Source: Prochlorococcus_E sp000760215 (GTDB taxonomy: Bacteria > Cyanobacteriota > Cyanobacteriia > PCC-6307 > Cyanobiaceae). Taken from it: 64,000 nt of DNA. Position 1 is the first letter of the stretch, and every line of letters begins with the position of its first letter. The DNA lies in NCBI RefSeq assembly GCF_047303175.1, contig NZ_CP138945.1; one strand, written 5' to 3'. The translations under genes and the position numbers were made by a program. Shown piece by piece: positions 35,862 through 42,710 of the stretch. The notes under the pieces were generated by a model, which did not search any database, was not told where the DNA came from, and worked only from the letters and a program-made list of their open reading frames with translations.

Positions 35862-36080
35862 TTAATAGTGAGGTGGCTTGGATTCCTCAGGAGGAAAGTA
35901 TGGTTCATCCTCTTCATCAGAGCTTTGTTGCCTCCAGTATTCATCAGACGGGTCTAATGCTTCATTGTCAGGGTTGATTTTTTCATTCATAGCTTTCGGA
36001 AAATTAGCCCTAAATTCTTCTTTTAAAAATCTCTGAAAAAGATACCCCAAATAGAAAGTTAACTCTACAACCAACAGCAT
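35862..36080 (-). CDS. 72-residue protein with acidic/Pro tail
   Basis: Hydrophobic N-terminus (MLLVVELTFYLGYLFQRFL) like a membrane anchor, then an acidic region with DEEDEPYFPPEESKPP. A terminator-like hairpin lies upstream at 36118. No family recognised. Confidence 0.5.
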   Translation of the reverse strand: MLLVVELTFYLGYLFQRFLKEEFRANFPKAMNEKINPDNEALDPSDEYWRQQSSDEEDEPYFPPEESKPPHY

Positions 36081-36117
36081 TTGAAAGAATGTTTCTATAA
36101 ATCATTTAAATCGCTAA

Positions 36118-36156
36118 AAAAAAGATCCCTGCTCAAAACAGCAAGGATCTTTTTTC
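36118..36156. terminator. Strong bidirectional terminator
   Basis: AAAGATCC...GGATCTTT arms with an inner TGCT/AGCA extension and a short A-rich loop, bounded by A-runs before and six Ts after. It lies between the minus-strand gene starting at 36080 and the minus-strand hli ending at 36233, and would end that hli transcript. Confidence 0.75.
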
Positions 36157-36232
36157 TCTTACGACTTACCCTTTATCTAAAAAAGAATTTGTGAAGATCT
36201 TGAAAAAAAGGCTTGAATGGATTGAATTCCAT

Positions 36233-36340
36233 TTAGAAAATCCCTGGAATAATCTGACCAGTTACTGCGTAAGAACCAAATGCTGCTACAAAGCCAATCA
36301 TTGCAGCCCAACCATTAAACTTTTCTGCTTCAGGTGTCAT
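36233..36340 (-). CDS. High-light-inducible protein (Hli), short form
   Basis: 35 residues: MTPEAEKFNGWAAMIGFVA and AFGSYAVTGQIIPGIF. Nearly identical to the Hli at 8292..8399. A terminator follows at 36118..36156. Single-gene hli outside the two clusters. Confidence 0.85.
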   Translation of the reverse strand: MTPEAEKFNGWAAMIGFVAAFGSYAVTGQIIPGIF

Positions 36341-36778
36341 GTAAGTAATCAAGAATGTGACATTGAGAACATAAAGCAAATATTAAAGAAGTGTGGGTAA
36401 TAATGCCTACAGTTTTGATAAGAAGTTTACGTATTATTGATTAGTTAATCTTATACCTCATAAGCTTGTCTCAATTAGCAGCAGCTTCAAAAGATATACA
36501 TATCGCCTCTAAAGCACTCAAAACCCTTGCAATCAAACAGTATTTACTATAAGGCCATCACAGAACATGCCCAACCAGAAAAGCATCAGGGATAATCATG
36601 CTTAATGTTCTAATCGAATAATCCCTATCTATAAAACAAAAAGCTTATCAAGGAAATTAATAAGTAGCGTAAGCAGCCTCTGCTTAAAACGATGAATGCA
36701 AAATGACGAGCGCTAGCTTGGGCGGAGGATGGAGGGGGGTGAAAAGTTCAAAATGCTCAAAAACTTACTAGACAACAA
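36341..36778. other. Intergenic stretch without clear genes
   Basis: About 440 bp. I see only short, unconvincing frames (for example a TTG-started run LSQLAAASKDIHIASKAL near 36477) and no RNA-like hairpin. Probably carries promoters for the hli and for the zinc-linked genes downstream. Confidence 0.35.
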
Positions 36779-36779
36779 G

Positions 36780-36797
36780 TGATAAAAATGATTACCA
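36780..36797. promoter_or_regulatory. Possible degenerate Zur box
   Basis: TGATAAAAATGATTACCA partly matches the palindrome at 30086..30100 and lies just ahead of the His-rich lipoprotein/COG0523 pair. Half-sites are imperfect; a shared zinc regulation is plausible but unproven. Confidence 0.35.
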
Positions 36798-36823
36798 TTT
36801 TAAAAGAAAAAGAACTTAGATCA

Positions 36824-36976
36824 ATGAAAAATTCTTTTCTTTCTTGTCTTGCTGCAACCACTCTGATCATTCCGCTTAGCCTCATTGGATGCGGGTCACA
36901 GGTAGAAAATGCTCCTACTGAACAAATGGAGAAAGGTCACGATCATCACGATCATCACGATCATCACGATCATTAA
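36824..36976 (+). CDS. Small His-rich lipoprotein
   Basis: The frame opens at GTG 36779; ATG 36824 (MKNSFLSCLAATTLIIPLS) is the more natural start. Lipobox LIGCG then a short linker and a tail of HDH repeats (HDHHDHHDHHDH). About 50 residues, with a mature form of about 30 residues. It likely binds zinc or another soft metal at the outer face of a membrane. The following gene is a COG0523 GTPase 53 bp away, suggesting a metal-handling unit. Confidence 0.7.
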   Translation: MKNSFLSCLAATTLIIPLSLIGCGSQVENAPTEQMEKGHDHHDHHDHHDH

Positions 36977-37029
36977 AGATATAAATAGATAAAGCCTTAC
37001 TTTTTAGCAAGAAACCAAAGAAGCTACCT

Positions 37030-38049
37030 ATGGGAACCCCAGAAGGACATCTCGATAAAAGCACTCCAAAAGGAATTCCGGTAAGCATTTTGACAGGTTT
37101 TCTTGGCTCCGGCAAAACAACCCTGCTAAATCACATATTAACGAAGCAAGAAGGAATTAAAACAGCTGTATTAGTAAATGAATTTGGAGAAATAGGAATT
37201 GATAATGACTTAATCGTGAAAACTGGCGAAGATATTATTGAACTAAGTAATGGATGCATTTGCTGCACAATTAACGGAGAGTTACTTGAAGCAATAAACA
37301 GAATCCTAAAAAATAACAAGGAAATTGAATACTTAATTGTTGAAACTACAGGACTAGCAGATCCCCTGCCAGTTGCAATGACAATCAATGGTGCAAGAGA
37401 ACAATTAAGATTGGATTCTATAATTACATTGATTGATGCTGAAAATTTTAGTGATGATATGCTTAGCAGCCAAATAGCAAGATCTCAAATAATATATGCT
37501 GATATATTATTAATAAACAAATGTGATCTTGTGAATGAGGATAAAATAACATTGATTGAAATGAAAATATCAGAAATAAAAAATGATCCAAGAATCTTAA
37601 AAAGCATAAAAGGAAATGTTCCATTAGGCCTTTTATTAAGTGTTGGATTGTTTGAATCTGATCGCATCGCGAAAAATCATGTTAACAAGAATCACAGCCA
37701 TGAACATAATCACAGCCATGAACATGAACATAATCACAGCCATGAACATGAATTATCGATAGAAGGATTTACTTCATTTTCATTTCAATCTAATTATCCT
37801 TTCTTATTAAGAAAATTCCAAAATTTCTTAGACAATCAATTGCCATCAACTGTATACAGAGCAAAAGGAATCCTTTGTTTTGAAGAAAGTGAAATAACTC
37901 ATATCTTTCATTTATCTGGGAAGAGATTTACAATTGACGATAGTGATAGGGACCGGGAAAGAAAAATTAAGCTTGTTCTAATAGGAAAGAATATTGACCA
38001 CAGAGTCCTAAGAAGACAACTCGAGGATTGCATATCTCATAAAACTTAA
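37030..38049 (+). CDS. COG0523 (CobW-type) GTPase with His-rich linker
   Basis: 339 residues. Walker A GFLGSGKTTLLNH, CxCC in NGCICCTINGE, and NKCD; then a linker of about 30 residues with repeated HEHNHSHEH, then the CobW C-terminal domain (YRAKGILCFEESE). This is the classic zinc metallochaperone form. It replaces the ZnuA-like insert of the 32022..33404 protein with a His-rich linker at the same place. folE follows on the opposite strand; some COG0523 proteins support a Zn-dependent FolE, so proximity is suggestive. Confidence 0.9.
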   Translation: MGTPEGHLDKSTPKGIPVSILTGFLGSGKTTLLNHILTKQEGIKTAVLVNEFGEIGIDNDLIVKTGEDIIELSNGCICCTINGELLEAINRILKNNKEIEYLIVETTGLADPLPVAMTINGAREQLRLDSIITLIDAENFSDDMLSSQIARSQIIYADILLINKCDLVNEDKITLIEMKISEIKNDPRILKSIKGNVPLGLLLSVGLFESDRIAKNHVNKNHSHEHNHSHEHEHNHSHEHELSIEGFTSFSFQSNYPFLLRKFQNFLDNQLPSTVYRAKGILCFEESEITHIFHLSGKRFTIDDSDRDRERKIKLVLIGKNIDHRVLRRQLEDCISHKT

Positions 38050-38238
38050 AAGCCGTAATTCTAAATAGAAGGATTAACTTAACGATGAAAAGATTGGAAA
38101 AATCAAATAACTCAACCTAACAACTATTCTTCTATTTCGTGGGTTTAAGCCTCGTGATATTGGACCGCCAATAATTTTAGTTATTACTTAAACCACTATT
38201 GGAAGTAGTACTAATCGATGAGTTATTTACTTATAAGT

Positions 38239-38985
38239 CTAATAATTCTTGGCAACATTTGATTGTTGCCTAACAAGTTCAAAGAATTCCTGCTTCAGGC
38301 TTGCATCATGGCGAAAATCACCCCTAACAACTGAGTTAATCATGCTAGTATCTGGCTCTTTAACTCCTCGCCATTTCATACAATAATGCTGGGCCTTCAC
38401 AATAATACCCAAACCTTTAGGTTCACATAAACGTTCGATTTCATCAGCAAGTATCATCACAGCTTCTTCTTGAATATGTGGCCTGGAAAAAACCCAATCA
38501 GCTACCCTTGCAAATTTAGAAAGTCCAATAACTTTATCTCCTGGTTTAATTCCAATCCAACAATCACCTAAGATTGGCACTAAATGATGAGAGCAGGCAG
38601 ATCGAACAGTGATTGGTCCAACAGTATATATTTCATCTAAATTCTTATCATTTGGGAAACTAGTAACTTTTGGCTGTTTATAAAACCTACCTTTAAAAAC
38701 TTCATTGATATACATTCTTGATACTCTTTCAGCAGTTTCTTGAGTATTGTGATCGTTCTCAATATCAATCAATAAGGTCTTAAGTAGATCTCTTACTCGT
38801 GTAGCAACTTCTTTCTCAAGCGTATCTAATTCTCCTGGCAATATATAATCAGAAATATTATCATTTGCATGAAACCGTGCACCATTAGATTGGATACGTT
38901 CACGAATTATTTCTGAGACTAATTTGCATGAAATCGTTCCCTTTACATCATCTTTAATATCTTCATTTGGTGCTGTTGAAGTCAT
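38239..38985 (-). CDS. folE: GTP cyclohydrolase I
   Basis: 248 residues. Zinc ligands are in VRSACSHHLVPILG (Cys and His) and HYCMKWRGVK (second Cys). VIGLSKFARVADWVFSRPHIQEE is the conserved active-site run. Converts GTP to dihydroneopterin triphosphate for folate and pterin synthesis. The enzyme needs Zn, which gives the adjacent COG0523 gene a natural client. Confidence 0.95.
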   Translation of the reverse strand: MTSTAPNEDIKDDVKGTISCKLVSEIIRERIQSNGARFHANDNISDYILPGELDTLEKEVATRVRDLLKTLLIDIENDHNTQETAERVSRMYINEVFKGRFYKQPKVTSFPNDKNLDEIYTVGPITVRSACSHHLVPILGDCWIGIKPGDKVIGLSKFARVADWVFSRPHIQEEAVMILADEIERLCEPKGLGIIVKAQHYCMKWRGVKEPDTSMINSVVRGDFRHDASLKQEFFELVRQQSNVAKNY

Positions 38986-39196
38986 AATCCTTGATTTAAA
39001 GAACTAAAAGCAGACAAGTCTTGTTTAAAATCGTTAAAACCCTATCACATTAGTGACGAATTAGTAGGAGAGCAATCAGTCCTTGATAGGGAGGAAAAGA
39101 TCTGAGTCACGAAATATACAAGATATAACGCGTAAGCTTTAAAGAGTAATAACGACCCTCTATTTATATTCTAGCAAAAGTAGAGCAAGAAAATTC

Positions 39197-39364
39197 TTAG
39201 GGATCTTGGAAAGCATTACGCCATTTACCCTTATAAGGAAGCTTATAGTCCTCTTCATTCATAGGAATCCAACTCCAATCCGTGCAAATTGTTATTTGAT
39301 AACCAATTACATATAAGGCAATAATCACGTTGAGCAAATTAATATGCATTATTGGAAGATCCAT
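39197..39364 (-). CDS. 55-residue membrane protein
   Basis: MDLPIMHINLLNVIIALYVI is a hydrophobic N-terminal helix, followed by YQITICTDWSWIPM and DYKLPYKGKWRNAFQDP. One transmembrane helix with an exposed aromatic/basic tail. Family unknown. Confidence 0.5.
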   Translation of the reverse strand: MDLPIMHINLLNVIIALYVIGYQITICTDWSWIPMNEEDYKLPYKGKWRNAFQDP

Positions 39365-39501
39365 GTTTCGTTTCTCAATGGATCATGATGATAACCAATC
39401 TTGAATAAAACAGCGTTGGAAAAACCGAACTAAGAATTCGGAAAAATTATATTGCTGATGGGTCATCCAGCCAGCCAAGCAGCTATGCTTCACACTCCTT
39501 A

Positions 39502-39662
39502 ATGTTTTCTGTTATATTTCGTTACATGGATCAATTCTGCGTATGGATTAATCCATCAGCTCAGTCATAGACATTGCTTTTCGAAGGCCAACAATCGTTG
39601 GGCTAATACTTCTTTTATAGGCATACCTTGTGACTGATCAAATAATCCCTGGCACTTTCTAA
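39502..39662 (+). pseudogene. Broken copy of the hli at 7991..8110 with its leader
   Basis: DNA-level match to 7953-8110, including the leader segment GTTATATTTCGTTACAT. Where the intact gene reads SVLDIAFGRPAMIG, this copy reads SVIDIAFRRPTIVG, with an internal TAG and a frameshift near its start. The 3' end is well preserved (CCTGGCACTTTCTAATG). The overlap of stop with the next hli ATG is also kept. Confidence 0.7.
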
Positions 39663-39778
39663 TGAACAACTACTGGACAGTCGCAGAAAGGACTAATGGT
39701 CGCTTAGCGATGATTGGTTTATTTGCACTAATAATCAATTACGGTTTCTTTGGATGGATAATTCCTGGCATTTACTAA
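39662..39778 (+). CDS. High-light-inducible protein (Hli)
   Basis: 38 residues: AERTNGRLAMIGLFALIIN then YGFFGWIIPGIY. NGRxAM is intact. Starts in the TAATG overlap inherited from the broken upstream copy. First gene of the second hli cluster. Confidence 0.8.
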   Translation: MNNYWTVAERTNGRLAMIGLFALIINYGFFGWIIPGIY

Positions 39779-39961
39779 GTCACTGACTATAGCTTTCTAT
39801 CCAAGCAAAAGTAGCCATAGGATCCTAACAGCTACTTATGCCAACTTTTTTGGTGAAGTTTTGGTTGTCTGATCAATCCACATATTCCCAAGGTTCTGAC
39901 TAATTCCAAGGCGGAAGTCCATATCCTGCCTGTTACCAAATCTATCCCAAGAAAAATTAAA

Positions 39962-40069
39962 ATGACTCAACAATTTTCTATGGTTCTAAATTCACCATTT
40001 CGTGAATTGGTTGAATTTGCTTTCTTATGTGCTGTTGGTTTCACTGCTGGGTCAATAGGAATCTTATGA
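39962..40069 (+). CDS. 35-residue membrane peptide
   Basis: MTQQFSMVLNSPFRELVEF followed by a helix (AFLCAVGFTAGSIGIL). The stop overlaps the next ATG (ATGA), so it is coupled to the following gene. No family recognised. Confidence 0.5.
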   Translation: MTQQFSMVLNSPFRELVEFAFLCAVGFTAGSIGIL

Positions 40070-40167
40070 GTTTCTCTGATTTACTTCTGTTGAGCTCATG
40101 GGCTGGTTTGCTTTACATCGGAGCTTTTCTTTGGAGAGATCTTTCAATCAGAAGATCTGCCAAATAA
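40066..40167 (+). CDS. 33-residue membrane peptide
   Basis: MSFSDLLLLSSWAGLLYIGA forms a helix, then FLWRDLSIRRSAK is basic. Starts within the stop of the upstream peptide. The same frame continues past its stop to the acidic-tail gene at 40222, so a stop-split longer gene cannot be ruled out. Confidence 0.5.
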   Translation: MSFSDLLLLSSWAGLLYIGAFLWRDLSIRRSAK

Positions 40168-40221
40168 TCACAACTACTTTCAACATACAAAAGACCTTAC
40201 TATCAAACATTTTTTACTGCT

Positions 40222-40398
40222 ATGTCTTTAGGGGAGTTTCAATCATCTACGGAGAATATCTCAACATTGACAGCCATTCTTTGGTGTTTTTATCCAATGG
40301 CCGTGCTTGTTGCTCTTGAGTTTCTTGCTCGTACATTCGATGACGATGACGATCAAGATGGAGGCAAGATGATTCCAATCTTGCAAGCTACTCAATAA
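40222..40398 (+). CDS. Membrane peptide with acidic DDDDDQDGG tail
   Basis: 58 residues. Polar N-terminus (MSLGEFQSSTENISTL), one transmembrane helix (TAILWCFYPMAVLVALEFL) and the tail RTFDDDDDQDGGKMIPIL. The tail matches the products of 15465..15596 and the broken 41945..42063 copy: acidic run, Gly-Gly, then K-M/I-x-P-I. In a run of very small genes between hli and the denV-like gene. Function unknown. Confidence 0.65.
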   Translation: MSLGEFQSSTENISTLTAILWCFYPMAVLVALEFLARTFDDDDDQDGGKMIPILQATQ

Positions 40399-40437
40399 AA
40401 TAATTGATTCATCCATTGATTTTCAAAAAGTTTTTGA

Positions 40438-40851
40438 ATGACAAGAATCAACTTGATCAATCCAAATGAATTATCTGATCAACATTTGTTGGCAGAATAT
40501 AGGGAAATTTTCATGGTTGGTTCAGCACTCCAACGCTCAATAAAGTCCAAAACCTGGGAGAAAACCAAAGGGAGTCTACCCAAAGAATTCACCTTAAACA
40601 TTGGACATGTGAAGTTCTTCTATAACAAGGGGAAATATCTACATAAAAGATATTTAGAGCTAATAGATGAAATGCAAAGTCGTGGTATGCGTCCAAATCC
40701 AGAACGACGTTTCAAAAAGGAGCAATGGCCAAGTGACTTATATAAAGACTGGGAGCCTAAAACAAAAGATATTCAACTGATAAGAAAAAGAATCAAAGAA
40801 AAAATCAATCAAAAGCCCACTTGGTATCGCTGGACAAATAAAAAAAGATAA
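40438..40851 (+). CDS. denV: T4 endonuclease V-like pyrimidine-dimer DNA glycosylase
   Basis: 137 residues. The start MTRINLINPNELSDQHLLAE closely matches phage T4 DenV; Thr2 (catalytic amine) and Glu23 (AEYREI) are in place. GHVKFFYNKGKYLHKRYLELI and QKPTWYRWTNK match later conserved parts. It cleaves pyrimidine-dimer N-glycosyl bonds and has AP-lyase activity. Such genes occur in cyanophages and some bacteria; a phage origin and UV-repair role near hli genes are inferences. Confidence 0.95.
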   Translation: MTRINLINPNELSDQHLLAEYREIFMVGSALQRSIKSKTWEKTKGSLPKEFTLNIGHVKFFYNKGKYLHKRYLELIDEMQSRGMRPNPERRFKKEQWPSDLYKDWEPKTKDIQLIRKRIKEKINQKPTWYRWTNKKR

Positions 40852-40977
40852 TTGACCAAGAGCAGACAAAAAAGCACTCGTTCTTCATCCAATAGGGGAT
40901 TTTGTCCAGAGGAATTATGGCGAACAATGGTAAAGAATCAAATGTATTTACTAAGTATTTTTTAATCAAACAGCCTT

Positions 40978-41166
40978 TTATTTAGGCGGTTTTTTCATGC
41001 CAAACATCTCTGCCATTTTGCCAGTAAAGGCAAAAGAAACAACAGCTCCAATAAACATCAAAAAAGCAATTGCATTTGGAACTATCCCTCCATTAATCTG
41101 GGCTTCTCCTAAGCTTAGAAAGGTTATTACAACAAATACTCTTCCCCAGTTGTCAATCAAGTTCAT
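40978..41166 (-). CDS. 62-residue membrane protein
   Basis: MNLIDNWGRVFVVITFLSLG, then NAIAFLMFIGAVVSFAF and KMAEMFGMKKPPK. Two hydrophobic segments. The ATG follows directly after the TAA of the next gene upstream, giving a two-gene unit. The opposing 109-residue frame is a shadow. Confidence 0.55.
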   Translation of the reverse strand: MNLIDNWGRVFVVITFLSLGEAQINGGIVPNAIAFLMFIGAVVSFAFTGKMAEMFGMKKPPK

Positions 41167-41310
41167 TTATTTAGTTAATCCTGAAAACAAGAAGAACCAA
41201 GTTAAGACAATCAAGTTAAGTGAAATCGTTAAAGAGATTGCAATGACTTTGAAAGTATTTCCAACTTCCTCAGTATCTGGATTTAATTTAATCCTTTCCA
41301 TGTATGCCAT
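41167..41310 (-). CDS. 47-residue membrane protein
   Basis: MAYMERIKLNPDTEEVGNTF is a soluble start; VIAISLTISLNLIVLTWFF is a strong transmembrane helix. Its stop abuts the start of the 40978..41166 gene (TAA immediately before ATG). The pair likely acts as a unit; function unknown. Confidence 0.6.
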   Translation of the reverse strand: MAYMERIKLNPDTEEVGNTFKVIAISLTISLNLIVLTWFFLFSGLTK

Positions 41311-41556
41311 GTTGCCAAAAACCTAAGTAAATTTAGATCAAGCCTAAACAAAAGATGCTACCGGGGCTTTACAAAAAACCGGCTCTCAGTATTTAGTAGG
41401 ATTTTCTGACACCCTTTTGACTCCAATTACTTTTTTTATTCTTTGAGTGCAACTTCCAGGTGCCAACATTCAGATCTATGTTCTAGTGCTCCCAAAGTAC
41501 AAAAAACTGCTAAAACACAACCAAGATAATTTGGCAAGAATATACTGGGAGGGATC

Positions 41557-41940
41557 ATGCTCCCAACCCATCAAACCTCAAAAGGACTAAAATCTCTCTA
41601 CCTCTTTCTTTCGCAATGGCTGGAAATATTTCTTATTGGCTTAATGAAGACTGATCAATGTTTAATGCCAAAGGAATTACAGCCAATTCCCCTACCCGCT
41701 TTAATCTCTATCCAAATTTTTCAAAAAACAAAAGAAATGCGCACAAAAATGTCCCCGAGAAGAGCTTTACTTACTGCGGCAATAATGACCGTTACACCAA
41801 CTCTTCTATTTGTAACTTGCTCTGAAAAGTTTTCAGCTTTCGGGGTCCTAATTGCATCTACCCTCATTAATTGGCCAGTACTTCGATGGCTTGATGATCG
41901 GCAATGGTATAGAGAATGGATAAAAGAAGAATCTAGATAA
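41557..41940 (+). CDS. Hypothetical membrane protein, start uncertain
   Basis: The whole frame gives 127 residues; an internal Met at 41737 (MRTKMSPRRALLTAAIM) gives a better-balanced 67-residue product with a helix (VTPTLLFVTCSEKFSAFGVLI) and a Trp/Arg tail (LDDRQWYREWIKEESR). No family recognised. Confidence 0.4.
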   Translation: MLPTHQTSKGLKSLYLFLSQWLEIFLIGLMKTDQCLMPKELQPIPLPALISIQIFQKTKEMRTKMSPRRALLTAAIMTVTPTLLFVTCSEKFSAFGVLIASTLINWPVLRWLDDRQWYREWIKEESR

Positions 41941-41944
41941 TAAA

Positions 41945-42063
41945 ATTAATTCTTTAAAAGGTATTGGTATGATCTTGCTGCCAGCTAAATCCTCATTATC
42001 TTCAAGCCAAGAGAAACAACAACTATCCCAAAAATCACTATAAAGCGCAAATGAGAAATAGTA
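41945..42063 (-). pseudogene. Broken copy of the acidic-tail membrane peptide gene
   Basis: One frame reads EDNEDLAGSKIIPI, matching EDDDDQGGGKMMPI of 15465..15596; the preceding helix and following ends are in other frames, so at least one frameshift exists. One extra T in the CCTTTT run breaks the ending seen in the intact gene (CCTTTAAAGAATTAA). Confidence 0.5.
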
Positions 42064-42257
42064 GAAGTAAAAAGATATTTTGCGAAGTAATGTCTAACGA
42101 CATTGCAATATCTCTTAAATTCTAGGCATCACAAGAGGCAAATCACCAACAAATGTGAAGGGAAACATCAAATAGCACAAAACAAAAGGGTCTAATCAAT
42201 TTTCAAACCTAATAACAACAAGCTCTTTCTTGAAAATTCCACCAAACCAAATAACAA

Positions 42258-42638
42258 ATGAATCAAGAAATCACAAATGAATATTCCAAGAAAGCTCAAG
42301 AAGATGCTGAATGGGCTTACAACAATGCAATGGAAAAGTTCTACTACTCAATGTTAGAAGTTATTTTCTTAAGGATCAAAAGTCATCTAAGTCATCAGGG
42401 ATTAAAAAAAGTCATCAAGATGGATGAGATAAGGAGTAAGAATGAAAAATTGAGTGTTGAATTTAGCCAGAAAACCTGGGCTGTTTTAGCAGAATCTTGG
42501 GCAAGTTCAGAAGGTCTAGCTATGAAAAAGATCGCTGATCTTTATGAACTTGAGATAGCAGATTTTGATGTATCTAAAATTGAGAGCCTCAAGGGAAAAG
42601 CTAATACGCCACCAAGATGCGACCCAACTAGTGGATAA
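42258..42638 (+). CDS. 126-residue helical hypothetical protein
   Basis: Charged helical protein: MNQEITNEYSKKAQEDAEWA, YYSMLEVIFLRIKSHLS, QKTWAVLAESWASSEGLAM. No transmembrane helix. Unknown function; 72 bp before selO. Confidence 0.5.
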   Translation: MNQEITNEYSKKAQEDAEWAYNNAMEKFYYSMLEVIFLRIKSHLSHQGLKKVIKMDEIRSKNEKLSVEFSQKTWAVLAESWASSEGLAMKKIADLYELEIADFDVSKIESLKGKANTPPRCDPTSG

Positions 42639-42710
42639 TAGGAGCAAGAGTATAAGGTATGGGTAATGAAGCTCTCATAGCAGCTAAATATCACCAAGGC
42701 TTAAAAGCAT

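Noticed and set aside
36191..36400. 69-residue + strand frame
   Set aside because: Antisense shadow of the clear Hli gene at 36233..36340.
40997..41326. 109-residue + strand frame
   Set aside because: Antisense to two adjoining minus-strand membrane genes with abutting stop and start; the + product has no coherent structure.
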